A stretch of 23,132 bases of DNA from the NCBI GenBank assembly GCA_021323815.1, contig JAJPKG010000104.1, forward strand, positions 1 through 23,132, written 5' to 3'. The number at the start of each line of letters is the position of its first letter. Positions within the stretch are counted from its first letter, which is position 1. Below, piece by piece: positions 1 through 7,724 of the stretch. Source of the stretch: Pseudomonadota bacterium. Lineage in GTDB: Bacteria > Chloroflexota > Ktedonobacteria > Ktedonobacterales > JACDGC01. Below the pieces are notes generated by a model. It did not search any database, was not told where the DNA came from, and saw only the letters and a list, made by a program, of their open reading frames with translations. A program made the position numbers and the translations under genes.

Positions 1-35
1 AACCTACCAGATGAGGAAAATGAGGGCGAACACGA

Positions 36-935
36 ATGATTCAAGGTACCTTGTTTCAAGATGCGCCGCTGCCCAAAGTAATCAACGTTGCCTCAGTTCC
101 GCAACGCAGTCCATTTCGATATCCTGGTGGCAAGACATGGCTCGTGCCCTATGTTCGCCGATGGTTGTTGAGCACACAACATTTGCATCCTCGCACGTTG
201 TTTATTGAACCCTTCGCAGGGGGTGGCATCATCAGCCTGACAGTAGTCGCTGAGCGACTGGCTGAGCACGTAGTTATGGTTGAGCTAGATGCGGATGTAG
301 CGGCGGTTTGGCAAACTGCCCTTGATAAAGAGACGAATGAATGGCTTGCTTGTCGCATCACTTCATTTGAAGTCAGCTATGACAATGTGCGCGCCGTGCT
401 GGCCGAAACACCACGAGACACTCATGAACGCGCTTTTCAAACGATTGTCAAAAATCGCATGGTCCATGGCGGCATCCTCGCACCTGGATCCGGTCTTATT
501 AAACAAGGCGAGAATGGACGCGGATTGCACTCGCGTTGGTATCCTGAGACGCTTGCTCGTCGCATCCGCGCTATTGCCGCGTATCGAGATCGCATGACGT
601 TTATTCACGGGGATGGCCTTGAGCTTCTAGCAGCATATCAGAAAGAGATATCAGCGACCTTTTTCATTGATCCCCCCTATACGGTTGAGGGCAAAGGGAA
701 AAAAGCTGGGAAGCGCTTATATGCTCATCATACTCTGGATCATCCCTATCTTTTTCTTTTGGCTGCACAACTGCACGGGGATTTCTTGATGACCTATGAT
801 GATGCAAGTCCCGTACACACGCTAGCACAACAACATGGCTTTGCGACTCATGCCATACCAATGAAAAATACGCATCACGCCAAGCAGGACGAGTTGCTTA
901 TCAGCAGAGATTTAGCCTGGGTGTCACAGCCATAA
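36..935 (+). CDS. D12-class DNA adenine N6-methyltransferase (Dam family)
   Basis: This 299-residue protein should transfer a methyl group from S-adenosylmethionine to N6 of adenine in DNA. The N-terminal F-R-Y-P-G-G-K motif (near residues 27-33), the SAM-binding F-I-E-P-F-A-G-G-G loop (near 57-65) and the catalytic D-P-P-Y (near 212-215, preceded by FFI) are in the order expected of the D12/Dam family, and the length is normal for it. The ATG at 36 follows a GAGGG sequence, and an in-frame TGA at 21-23 excludes a longer start. The gene is visibly richer in A+T than everything downstream and contains many codons the neighbours avoid, which suggests acquisition. No restriction endonuclease is seen, but the window begins just upstream, so it could be half of a restriction-modification system or an orphan. 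Target sequence cannot be read from the sequence. Confidence 0.9.
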   Translation: MIQGTLFQDAPLPKVINVASVPQRSPFRYPGGKTWLVPYVRRWLLSTQHLHPRTLFIEPFAGGGIISLTVVAERLAEHVVMVELDADVAAVWQTALDKETNEWLACRITSFEVSYDNVRAVLAETPRDTHERAFQTIVKNRMVHGGILAPGSGLIKQGENGRGLHSRWYPETLARRIRAIAAYRDRMTFIHGDGLELLAAYQKEISATFFIDPPYTVEGKGKKAGKRLYAHHTLDHPYLFLLAAQLHGDFLMTYDDASPVHTLAQQHGFATHAIPMKNTHHAKQDELLISRDLAWVSQP

Positions 936-985
936 ATGGTGTGGAAACTTTTCATCAGCAAACATCATTCCCCATTCCCCACGTG

Positions 986-1004
986 TCCTTGAAATAGACA
1001 AGGA
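986..1004. terminator. Weak stem-loop between convergent genes
   Basis: TCCTTG (986-991) and CAAGGA (999-1004) form a 6-bp stem with a 7-base loop in the gap between two genes that converge on it. There is no clear T-run on either side, so it is at best a weak bidirectional terminator. Confidence 0.25.
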
Positions 1005-1032
1005 AGAGAATGAGGAATGATGCCAACCGCCC

Positions 1033-2700
1033 CTATGGCAGCACGTTCAGGAAAAATCCCGCCGTGTCGGGGGCGGACGTGAATTGGGCAAGCGGACCGA
1101 AGTTGGTCCACAGCGCAGGCAAGCCGTCTGAGCCGGGCAGCGGCGTCGGCGTGGTGCCGGCAGCGGGCGTGCCGGTGGGCTGGGCGGCAGGCGTGGCCGT
1201 CGGCGCGGGCGTCTCGGTCGCCGGAATGGGTGTGGATGTTGCGCCAGCAACAGGCGTGCCAACGGGCAGCGCGCTCGCGGGAACCAGCGACACCGCCAGC
1301 GTGAACGCCGTGTTTTGCGCCACTGGCGGGCGTGCCACCTGCGACCATTGCGACTGCGATGCCGGGGCCTCGAAGAATCCCGCGTTGAACTGGCTCTGCG
1401 GGTCTTGCTGCTGCGACAAATCGCTATTCGTCGGGGCGATGAAGGCATCGCCGCGCGCGTCCACCGCGAACTCGGTTCCCAGCGTGGCGATATTCAAGCT
1501 GCCGACGGGCGTGCTGCTGGTGCCGGCTTCGGTTGGCCAGCCCAGCGGGGTCCAGGTCGCGCCGCCATCTAACGAGCGTAGCACGGTTGTTTGTGCGACG
1601 GGAGCGGGCGTGCCGGTCGCCTGAGGTGTTGGCGTGGCCGTTGGCGTTGTGGTCACTTGCGTCGCCGTGCGGGCGATGACGAAGAGCGCTCCGCCACCCG
1701 GCGCGGTGAAGATCTGTGTCTGCACCTGGGCAGTTGTCGGTGGGCTGATGGGCGGCGTGGCGATCTGCTTCCAGGTTTTCGCATCATCCGCGGTCTGCCA
1801 GATTTGATAGGTCGCGGCGATGTCGTTCGCCGGGCCTTGCACCAGTGCCAGCAGCGATCCGTTTGCTCCCTGCGCGAAACCGGCGAAGGGCAAGGTAGCA
1901 GAAGGCATGGTCGCGCCCTGGATGGGAACGCCGGCGATCTGTTCCCACGTCTTGCCGCCATTCGCGCTGGCAAAGAGGAGATTCGCTCCGCTGAAATTTG
2001 TGCCGAGCAGCAGATGCTGTTGCCGCACCGTGATGATCAGATGATAGGGCGAGAGCAGCACGGGATTGATGGGATTCGGTGCCACCGGCAGGGCCAGTTG
2101 CTTCCAGGTCTGCGCGCCGTCCTGGCTGCGCCACAACTCGAAGCGCACCTGCCCCGGCTCGATGCTCGACGGGTTCTGCAAATTCAGATCGCCGAATGCC
2201 GCCAGGAAAAAGACATCCTGCGGATCGGTGACATCCGGCGCGCTGACGGCTGAGATGGGACACAGCAGACCATTGGTTGTGGTGGGCAGCGTCGCGGTTT
2301 GCCATGTCATCCCCCCGTCAGCGGTGCGCCAGAAATTGCTGATGACCGTTCCCTGTGGAAGCGGGGTTGCGCCGCCCGGCAGAACCGGCGTGGGCGTGTT
2401 CGTTTGCGGGGTAGCAGTCGGCGTTCCGGTGGATGTCGGCGTGGCGGTGCCGTTACTCATCAACGTCGCCGAGCAGGCGTAACCCACGCGCTGATCGCCA
2501 TCGGCGAAACCCACCGTCGCGACAGTCGGCGCGCTCACGCCGGGAAATTGCGGGCGCTGCCACACGCCGCGCTGAAAGCCGCCCGGCGTCGGTTGTGTGG
2601 TGACGCTGCTGGTGCTGGCACATGCCGCCGTCACCAGCGCCAGCAGCATAAGCGCCATGCTCGCGCCCCACTGCCAACGATTCGTCAATCTGTGCCTCAT
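1033..2700 (-). CDS. Exported lipoprotein with Asp-box (BNR/sialidase-like) repeats
   Basis: The predicted 555-residue protein starts with basic residues, a hydrophobic stretch and a lipobox-like L-V-T-A-A-C with Cys near residue 27, so it is probably a lipid-anchored surface protein. At least five Asp-box motifs of the form S-x-D-x-G-x-T-W are visible: TADGGMTW, SQDGAQTW, SANGGKTW, TADDAKTW and SLDGGATW. Such motifs mark beta-propeller folds of the BNR/sialidase/YCF48 type. Thr/Pro-rich linkers separate the repeats and fill the C-terminal region. The start at 2700 is preferred over the upstream in-frame ATG at 2745 because GGGAG lies 8 bases before it and the signal peptide then begins correctly. 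No catalytic residues of a sialidase can be assigned, so the ligand or substrate is unknown; Asp-box propellers are often only structural. It converges with the DNA methyltransferase gene. Confidence 0.8.
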   Translation of the reverse strand: MRHRLTNRWQWGASMALMLLALVTAACASTSSVTTQPTPGGFQRGVWQRPQFPGVSAPTVATVGFADGDQRVGYACSATLMSNGTATPTSTGTPTATPQTNTPTPVLPGGATPLPQGTVISNFWRTADGGMTWQTATLPTTTNGLLCPISAVSAPDVTDPQDVFFLAAFGDLNLQNPSSIEPGQVRFELWRSQDGAQTWKQLALPVAPNPINPVLLSPYHLIITVRQQHLLLGTNFSGANLLFASANGGKTWEQIAGVPIQGATMPSATLPFAGFAQGANGSLLALVQGPANDIAATYQIWQTADDAKTWKQIATPPISPPTTAQVQTQIFTAPGGGALFVIARTATQVTTTPTATPTPQATGTPAPVAQTTVLRSLDGGATWTPLGWPTEAGTSSTPVGSLNIATLGTEFAVDARGDAFIAPTNSDLSQQQDPQSQFNAGFFEAPASQSQWSQVARPPVAQNTAFTLAVSLVPASALPVGTPVAGATSTPIPATETPAPTATPAAQPTGTPAAGTTPTPLPGSDGLPALWTNFGPLAQFTSAPDTAGFFLNVLP

Positions 2701-2916
2701 CGCCAATGCTCCCAACCAAAAGATTGCCGGCGGTTGAAACCGCATCTAAGGGCTGCGCCATGCTGTAGGGGCGATGGCATGCCTCGCCCGCCTGCGCAGG
2801 CTGAACTCAGCACGATCAATCACTACTGTTCAACAGAGAGAACGAACGCGGTCACTCTCTGGTGGCATTTCTGCGCTCCCCGTGAAAATTTCCGTGTCCT
2901 CCGTGTCCCGTTTCCT
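2701..2916. other. Intergenic region holding two dispersed-repeat-like segments
   Basis: No gene is seen here. Bases 2764-2795 resemble, in reverse, a segment at 4233-4260 (both carry TCGCCCCTACA on one strand beside a GGCGAGGC-like run). Bases about 2880-2920 contain CCGTG-TCC-TCCGTG-TCCCG runs that resemble in style the arm of the inverted repeat at 11359-11526. Both look like small dispersed repeats rather than coding DNA. Confidence 0.4.
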
Positions 2917-3759
2917 TTACGGTGTTGGGCCAAACAAGGTGTGGCGAATAACCATCAGGTGCGTCAGCGGCCCCAAACCACCGGGAACAGGCGAGAGCCA
3001 ACCGGCGACCTCGCGCACGCTGGCCGCATGCACATCCCCCACCACCCCGCCCGGCACGGGATTGATGCCCGCGTCGAGCACCACCGCGCCGGGACGCACC
3101 ATCGCGCCGGTGATTGCTGCGGGCCGGCCCACGCTCACCACCAGAATATCCGCCGTGCGCGTGATGTCCGCGAGATTGACGGTGCGCGAGTGGCAGATGG
3201 TGATGGTGGCATCGTGGCGCAGCAACTGCAAGGCCACCGGCTTGCCGCCGACGTTACTGCGCCCCACAATGACGGCATGTTTGCCGCGCAACGCGATGCC
3301 GGTTTCTTGCAGCAGCGCCATCACGGCCTCTGCCGTGCCGGGGACGAAGCTGGGAAAGCCCAGCATCAAATTTCCCGCATTGCGCGGCCCCAGGCCATCG
3401 ACATCTTTAGCCGGGGTCAGCACTTCCGTCACCATGCGCTGGCGCACGCCCTGCGGCAACGGCAGCAGCACCACCACGCCGTCAGTGGCGGGATCATTGC
3501 TCAGATGCGCGACCTGCGCGCGAATGGCGGCCTCGCTGACGTCGGCGGCAAAGCGCGTGACAGAATACGCCACTCCGACTGCCTGGCAGACGCGCGTCAC
3601 CTGCTGGCCGAAGAGCAGCGCGCTCTGGTCGTCGCCCACCGCCAGCAATGCCAGATGCGCCGCGCGCCCCTGCTGCTCCGTGAACTCCCGCGCCCGCGCC
3701 TGCAATTCCCGCCGGATCTCCCGCGCCCGCGCTCGCCCGTCCAGCATGGTTGCCGTCAT
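2917..3759 (-). CDS. folD: FolD homologue (methylenetetrahydrofolate dehydrogenase/cyclohydrolase family) with altered active site
   Basis: FolD interconverts 5,10-methylene-, methenyl- and 10-formyl-tetrahydrofolate with NADP in the cytoplasm. The 280-residue product has the family landmarks K-D-V-D-G-L, the nucleotide-binding G-R-S-N-V-G-G-K-P and the C-terminal P-V-P-G-G-L-G-P-L-T. The start at 3759 is chosen because AAGGGA lies about 9 bases upstream; a longer form from 3813 has no such site. Aligned without gaps to the E. coli enzyme from the V-G motif to the next conserved C-x-x-V-G, the positions of the active-site Tyr50, Lys54 and Gln98 are here Phe50, Val54 and Leu98, and no Lys at all lies in residues 43-62. 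The dehydrogenase half may survive, but the cyclohydrolase centre appears missing. Family membership is sure; the bifunctional activity is doubtful. Confidence 0.88.
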   Translation of the reverse strand: MTATMLDGRARAREIRRELQARAREFTEQQGRAAHLALLAVGDDQSALLFGQQVTRVCQAVGVAYSVTRFAADVSEAAIRAQVAHLSNDPATDGVVVLLPLPQGVRQRMVTEVLTPAKDVDGLGPRNAGNLMLGFPSFVPGTAEAVMALLQETGIALRGKHAVIVGRSNVGGKPVALQLLRHDATITICHSRTVNLADITRTADILVVSVGRPAAITGAMVRPGAVVLDAGINPVPGGVVGDVHAASVREVAGWLSPVPGGLGPLTHLMVIRHTLFGPTP

Positions 3760-3997
3760 CGCTGCTCGTCCCTTTCGCCCGACACATTCACCCCGCAGTA
3801 TATCATCCGGCAAGGGCTGAGCGCGCGACTGACGATGTGTGCAGCGGGTTCGATGCTGCTAAGGAGCCGCCAATCGGACTGGCGCGGTTTGCCTGGTTTG
3901 AGACACAGACAAATTGGGCATGTTATGGATATGGCATGCTTCTTGCCTCTTGCATGTATGCTAAGCAAACCACAACAAAAGTCCACAGAGGAAAGAT

Positions 3998-4222
3998 AGG
4001 AGATCGGCGATGAACATCTTCCCATTCACACAATCGCAGGGGTGCGCCTGCTCCTTCAACGGCAGCTACCCAGAGCGCGCCACAGAAACGACCACGCAGC
4101 ACGAACAGCCGCATGTGTTGCCGAGCAAGGTGCAAACGCTGGCATGCCCGACGTGCGGGCACATCCGTTTTGTGCTGGTGCCGGTGGAAGCGCCGGAACC
4201 AGAAGGGGCGCAGGCAAGGTAG
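3998..4222 (+). CDS. Small protein with a CPTCGH zinc-knuckle-like motif
   Basis: The reading frame itself is 4010-4222 (70 residues); 3998-4002 is an AGGAG ribosome binding site 7 bases before its ATG, which is why I take it as real despite its size. Cysteines fall at residues 12, 14, 46 and 49, the latter pair in C-P-T-C-G-H, the shape of a zinc ribbon half-site. The N-terminal C-A-C could supply the other ligands. The C-terminus is acidic and Pro-rich. No family is recognised and no function is proposed. It stands alone between folD (divergent) and mutS2, with a compositionally ordinary sequence. Confidence 0.55.
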   Translation, partial: RRSAMNIFPFTQSQGCACSFNGSYPERATETTTQHEQPHVLPSKVQTLACPTCGHIRFVLVPVEAPEPEGAQAR

Positions 4223-4448
4223 GGGCAGAGGGGCAGGCGAGGCGGGCCGTCGCCCCTACACATCTCTTCATCTTCACTGCATCTCGTGTTCCCCCTTTCG
4301 TTTGCTGTGCCTGTGTGCTATACTGAATATGACCAACGGTGAGGGCGGCCCTTCAATTATTTTCCTGTGAGAATAACGCGCTGTGAGGCGCATATACCAT
4401 AGGGGCGGTTCGTTGCGCCCTCCACCTGAAATGAGTTCACCATCATCC
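4223..4448. other. Leader region upstream of mutS2 with a repeat-like segment
   Basis: Bases 4233-4260 resemble the inverse of 2764-2795 (GGCGAGGC near TCGCCCCTACA). The remainder holds a promoter candidate at 4316-4324 and a leader of about 120 bases. A GTG at 4383 opens the mutS2 frame early but has no recognisable ribosome binding site. Confidence 0.35.
4296..4324 (+). promoter_or_regulatory. Candidate extended -10 promoter for mutS2
   Basis: TATACT at 4319-4324 is preceded by TGC, giving an extended -10 element (TG-n-TATACT). The -35 position at the usual 17-base spacing reads TTTCGT, which is weak, as extended -10 promoters allow. It is the best promoter-like site before mutS2. Confidence 0.45.
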
Positions 4449-6866
4449 ATGCACGAAAAAAGCATCACCACCCTGGAATATCCCAAGATCATCGAACGTC
4501 TGGCGGAACACTGCGCTTTTTCGGCCAGCAAAGCATTGGCGCTGGAATTGCAGCCCGCCGATGATCTCCGCCTGGTGCGGCACCGCCTGGCGCTGACCAG
4601 CGAGGCACGCCGCCTGCTGGACGCCCGGCCCGACATCGGCATCCGCGCCGCCCGTGATGTGCGCCCGCAGGTGCAACTGGCGCAGCGCGGGGCCATGCTC
4701 ATGCCCGAAAACCTCATCGACATCCAGATGACCATGCGCAGCGCGGCGCTGTTGCACCGCCAATTGAGCCGGCTGGAAGATTCGCCGCTGCTGCATCGCC
4801 TGGGCGCGGATCTGCCCACCCGCCCCACGCTGGATGCGCACATCGAAGCGGCCATCAGCGATGACGGCGCGGTGCGCGACACCGCCAGCCCGCAATTGCA
4901 TCAACTGCGCGCGCAGATCCGCATCGCCCAGCAACGCCTGCAAGATCGCCTGAATAATCTCGTCAACGAATTTCGCCCGGCCTTGCAGGATAGCCTCATC
5001 ACCATGCGCGAGGGACGCTACGTGCTGCCCGTGCGCGCCGAGGCCAAGAGCCAGGTGCGCGGCATCGTCCACGATCAGTCATCCAGCGGGGCAACCGTCT
5101 TCATTGAACCGCTGGTGATTGTCGAGATGAATAACCGCCTGCGCGAGTTGGAGATGGAGGAGCGGCGCGAGGTCGAACGCATCCTCATGGCGCTTTCCGG
5201 CGAGGTCGCTGCCGACGCACCCTATATCTTGCTGGCCGTCGAACTGCTGGCCGAACTGGATCTGCAATTCGCCAAAGCGCGCTATAGCCAGGCGATCAAG
5301 GGCAGCGCGCCCGCCCTCAATGAACAGGGGATCGTCAAGCTGGTGGACGCGCGGCATCCGCTGCTGAGCGGCAAAGTGGTACCGCTGAACTTCCGCCTGG
5401 GCGAGCAATTTACGATGGTCGTCATCACCGGCCCCAACACCGGCGGCAAGACCGTCGCGCTGAAAACCGTCGGCCTGCTGGCACTGATGACTCAGGCGGG
5501 ACTGCACATCCCCGCCGACGAACGTTCCACCATGCCCGTTTTCCGCGACGTGCTGGCGGATATCGGCGACGAGCAGTCCATCGAGCAGAGTCTTTCCACC
5601 TTCTCGTCGCACCTGACACGCATCATCGACATCTTGCAGCATGCCGGCCCACAGACGCTGGTGCTGCTGGACGAACTCGGCGCGGGAACCGATCCCAGCG
5701 AAGGCTCGGCGCTGGCGCGGGCGATTTTACTGACGCTGCTGGAACGCGGCGCAGCATGCGTCGCCACCACACACTATTCCGAATTGAAAGCGTTCGCGCA
5801 CGAACAGCCGGGCGTCACCAACGCCTCGGTGGAATTCGACGTGGAGACGCTGTCACCGACCTATCGCCTCAGCATCGGCATTCCTGGCCGCTCAAACGCG
5901 CTGGCAATTGCGACGCGCCTGGGGCTGGATCATACCATCATCGAGCGGGCGCGCAACATGGCCGACACCACCAGCACGTCGATGGAGCAACTGCTGGCAG
6001 AGATCCAGCAAGAGCGCAAGGTCGCCGAAGACGAGCGATATGAGGCCAGCATGGCCCGCGCCGCCGCCGAGGACGAGCGCCGTGCCCTGCAAGAGCGCAT
6101 GGCGGAACTGGAAGCGCAGCGCGTGGAGATCGAGCGCGAACGCATTCAGATCATTAATGCCGCCCGCGAAGATGCCCGCAAGCAGATCCAGCAGGTGCGG
6201 TCTGATCTCGGTCGCGTGCGCGCCCAGGCGAACAAGGGGCAGATCAGCGAAGAAGCGCTGGCCGCGTTGCGCGCCAAACTGCGCGGGCTGGAAGAACGCG
6301 CCGAACCGCTGGCCGAGCCGCCCAAACCGCGCATGCCCAAGCAACGGCAGCGTCCCACTGCGTCGGTCGCCGATCTGGAAGAGGAACAGCAGGTCATCGC
6401 CGGCGAGCCGGAAGTGGGCGATCCGGTGCGCGTCATCAGCCTGGGCCAGGTGGGTGAGTTGCTGGCGCTGCCGGACGGGCGCGGCGAGGCCGAGGTGCAG
6501 ATCGGCGCGCTGAAATTGCGGGTGCCGGCGGCGGATTTGGAGCGCCTGAGCCGGCGCAAGGCCCGCGCCGAGGAGCAACGCTTCAACGTCACGCTGCCCA
6601 GCATCATCGAGCGGCCCATCCCTGACGAGCAACTCGATCTGCGCGGCCAGCGCGCCGAAGAGGTCTTCGACCGCGTGGAACGCTATCTGAACGATGCGTA
6701 TATGGGCGGCTTGCAGCAGGTGCGCATCGTGCATGGGAAGGGAACCGGCGCGTTGCGGCAAGTGGTGCGCAATCTGCTCAGTCATAATCCGCTGGTGAAA
6801 TCATTCGCCACCCCATCCGAAAAAGAGGGCGGCGACGGCGTCACCATCGTCACCCTGGCACATTAG
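4449..6866 (+). CDS. mutS2: MutS2 family ATPase/endonuclease
   Basis: MutS2 is a MutS-like ATPase that acts on branched DNA and, in some bacteria, on collided ribosomes. The protein is about 805 residues, the normal size. The N-terminal core and lever region is followed by Walker A G-P-N-T-G-G-K-T (near residue 327), Walker B L-V-L-L-D-E-L-G-A-G-T-D, and T-T-H-Y-S-E-L. A charged coiled-coil clamp (E/R/Q-rich, about 520-620) then precedes a C-terminal Smr domain with L-D-L-R-G (near 729) and H-G-K-G-T-G, the usual nuclease signatures. All active motifs are intact. The start is uncertain: GTG 4383, ATG 4431 and ATG 4449 are all in frame and none has a good ribosome binding site. 4449 is chosen because M-H-E-K-S-I-T-T-L-E-Y matches the usual MutS2 beginning. 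Confidence 0.95.
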   Translation: MHEKSITTLEYPKIIERLAEHCAFSASKALALELQPADDLRLVRHRLALTSEARRLLDARPDIGIRAARDVRPQVQLAQRGAMLMPENLIDIQMTMRSAALLHRQLSRLEDSPLLHRLGADLPTRPTLDAHIEAAISDDGAVRDTASPQLHQLRAQIRIAQQRLQDRLNNLVNEFRPALQDSLITMREGRYVLPVRAEAKSQVRGIVHDQSSSGATVFIEPLVIVEMNNRLRELEMEERREVERILMALSGEVAADAPYILLAVELLAELDLQFAKARYSQAIKGSAPALNEQGIVKLVDARHPLLSGKVVPLNFRLGEQFTMVVITGPNTGGKTVALKTVGLLALMTQAGLHIPADERSTMPVFRDVLADIGDEQSIEQSLSTFSSHLTRIIDILQHAGPQTLVLLDELGAGTDPSEGSALARAILLTLLERGAACVATTHYSELKAFAHEQPGVTNASVEFDVETLSPTYRLSIGIPGRSNALAIATRLGLDHTIIERARNMADTTSTSMEQLLAEIQQERKVAEDERYEASMARAAAEDERRALQERMAELEAQRVEIERERIQIINAAREDARKQIQQVRSDLGRVRAQANKGQISEEALAALRAKLRGLEERAEPLAEPPKPRMPKQRQRPTASVADLEEEQQVIAGEPEVGDPVRVISLGQVGELLALPDGRGEAEVQIGALKLRVPAADLERLSRRKARAEEQRFNVTLPSIIERPIPDEQLDLRGQRAEEVFDRVERYLNDAYMGGLQQVRIVHGKGTGALRQVVRNLLSHNPLVKSFATPSEKEGGDGVTIVTLAH

Positions 6867-6879
6867 GGCAAGTGAACCC

Positions 6880-6930
6880 AACCCGCAAAGGCGGGCTTCG
6901 AGGCGGCTCCGCCGCACGTAGAGGCGGGTT
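6880..6930. repeat. Palindromic intergenic element after mutS2
   Basis: AACCCGC (6880-6886) and GCGGGTT (6924-6930) form a 7-bp outer stem. Inside are a CCCGC-AAAG-GCGGG hairpin and a GGCGG-CT-CCGCC hairpin. No T-run follows, so it looks more like a REP-type palindromic element than a classical terminator, though it may block transcription out of mutS2. Confidence 0.5.
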
Positions 6931-6980
6931 ATGCAGTGTTAGCATGTATGCTGGACACAGCCCATCGGGGTTGCTGTTCC

Positions 6981-7006
6981 GAGCCGGGAGGTTGAGATCC
7001 CGGCTC
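6981..7006. repeat. Dispersed palindromic repeat, copy 1 (reverse orientation)
   Basis: GAGCCGGGA (6981-6989) and TCCCGGCTC (6998-7006) make a perfect 9-bp stem with an 8-base loop. On the reverse strand the stem is followed by CGGCTCGGAACAGC, nearly the same flank as at 13721-13733 and 21383-21395, which marks the three as one repeat family. Confidence 0.6.
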
Positions 7007-7085
7007 ACCGCGCCCGGCGATGTCCGCGCTATGTGCTCACACGCCATTACCCGCTGGCGCATTGGAAGCGAAAGGAGTGTATCCG

Positions 7086-7706
7086 ATGGATAACTGGCGT
7101 CCCGACCATAACCCAGGCCGTTCGTCACCCTTTCGCCGCCCGATGGATCAGCAGCCGACGCGCTGGCCGCTCAGACCGCCGCGCCCTTACGGCGAATTGA
7201 TTGATCCTGCCATGTCGGGCGAGCATTATGGCGCGGTTGACCGGCCAACCCTGATGGATCGCTTGCCGATCATCGCTGCCGTGCTGATCATCGGCGGCGC
7301 GTTCGTCGCATGTTTGGTCTTCGGCGTCACTACGCTGTTGCCCTCATTGGGTTTCGCGGGGAATGTCACCTATCCCACGCCCGCGCCGTTCACGCCGCTG
7401 CCCACCACCGCGCCGGAAACGCCGCAGCCCACCACCGCGCCGATCTTCGCCACCACGCCGACGCCGATCTTCACTGAGACGCCCACGCCGCAGCCCTCGC
7501 CCACGCCTCAAACGACCTCTACCCCCACGCCGCAGCCGACGAATACGCCCGTTCCGCCGACGCCCACGCCGCAGCCCTCACCTACGCCGCAGCCCTCACC
7601 TACGCCGCAGCCCTCGCCTACGCCGCAGCCCTCACCCACGCCGCAGCCCTCGCCTACGCCGCAGCCCTCGCCTACGCCACAGCCCTCGCCTACGCCGTCG
7701 CATTGA
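7086..7706 (+). CDS. Membrane-anchored Pro/Thr-rich repeat protein
   Basis: The 206-residue protein begins at an ATG preceded by AAAGGAG 8 bases upstream (7071-7077); earlier in-frame starts lack this. Residues about 1-57 are a basic, Pro-rich cytoplasmic segment. About 59-83 is one hydrophobic membrane span (L-P-I-I-A-A-V-L-I-I-G-G). The rest is a low-complexity Thr/Pro/Gln/Ser tail ending in seven copies of T-P-Q-P-S-P. The tail should lie outside the membrane and be extended and stiff, as in wall-spanning stalks. There is no catalytic domain and no recognised family. The methyltransferase gene follows 18 bases later and may be co-transcribed. Confidence 0.75.
   Translation: MDNWRPDHNPGRSSPFRRPMDQQPTRWPLRPPRPYGELIDPAMSGEHYGAVDRPTLMDRLPIIAAVLIIGGAFVACLVFGVTTLLPSLGFAGNVTYPTPAPFTPLPTTAPETPQPTTAPIFATTPTPIFTETPTPQPSPTPQTTSTPTPQPTNTPVPPTPTPQPSPTPQPSPTPQPSPTPQPSPTPQPSPTPQPSPTPQPSPTPSH
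7566..7691. repeat. Tandem 18-bp repeat, seven units
   Basis: Seven consecutive 18-base units (consensus ACGCCGCAGCCCTCRCCT) start at 7566, 7584, 7602, 7620, 7638, 7656 and 7674, each coding for T-P-Q-P-S-P. Units differ only at one or two third-codon positions, so they are recent or slippage-maintained copies. The unit length is a multiple of three, so copy-number change would not shift the frame. Confidence 0.9.
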
Positions 7707-7724
7707 TGAAAGGACCGTGTTCGC

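Noticed and set aside
2299..3999. Plus-strand open frame of 566 codons
   Set aside because: It runs through the gap and both minus-strand genes (lipoprotein, folD) and is very Arg/His-rich; it is a shadow frame.
7566..7691. CRISPR-like array
   Set aside because: The 18-base units are directly adjacent without spacers and encode an in-frame peptide repeat.
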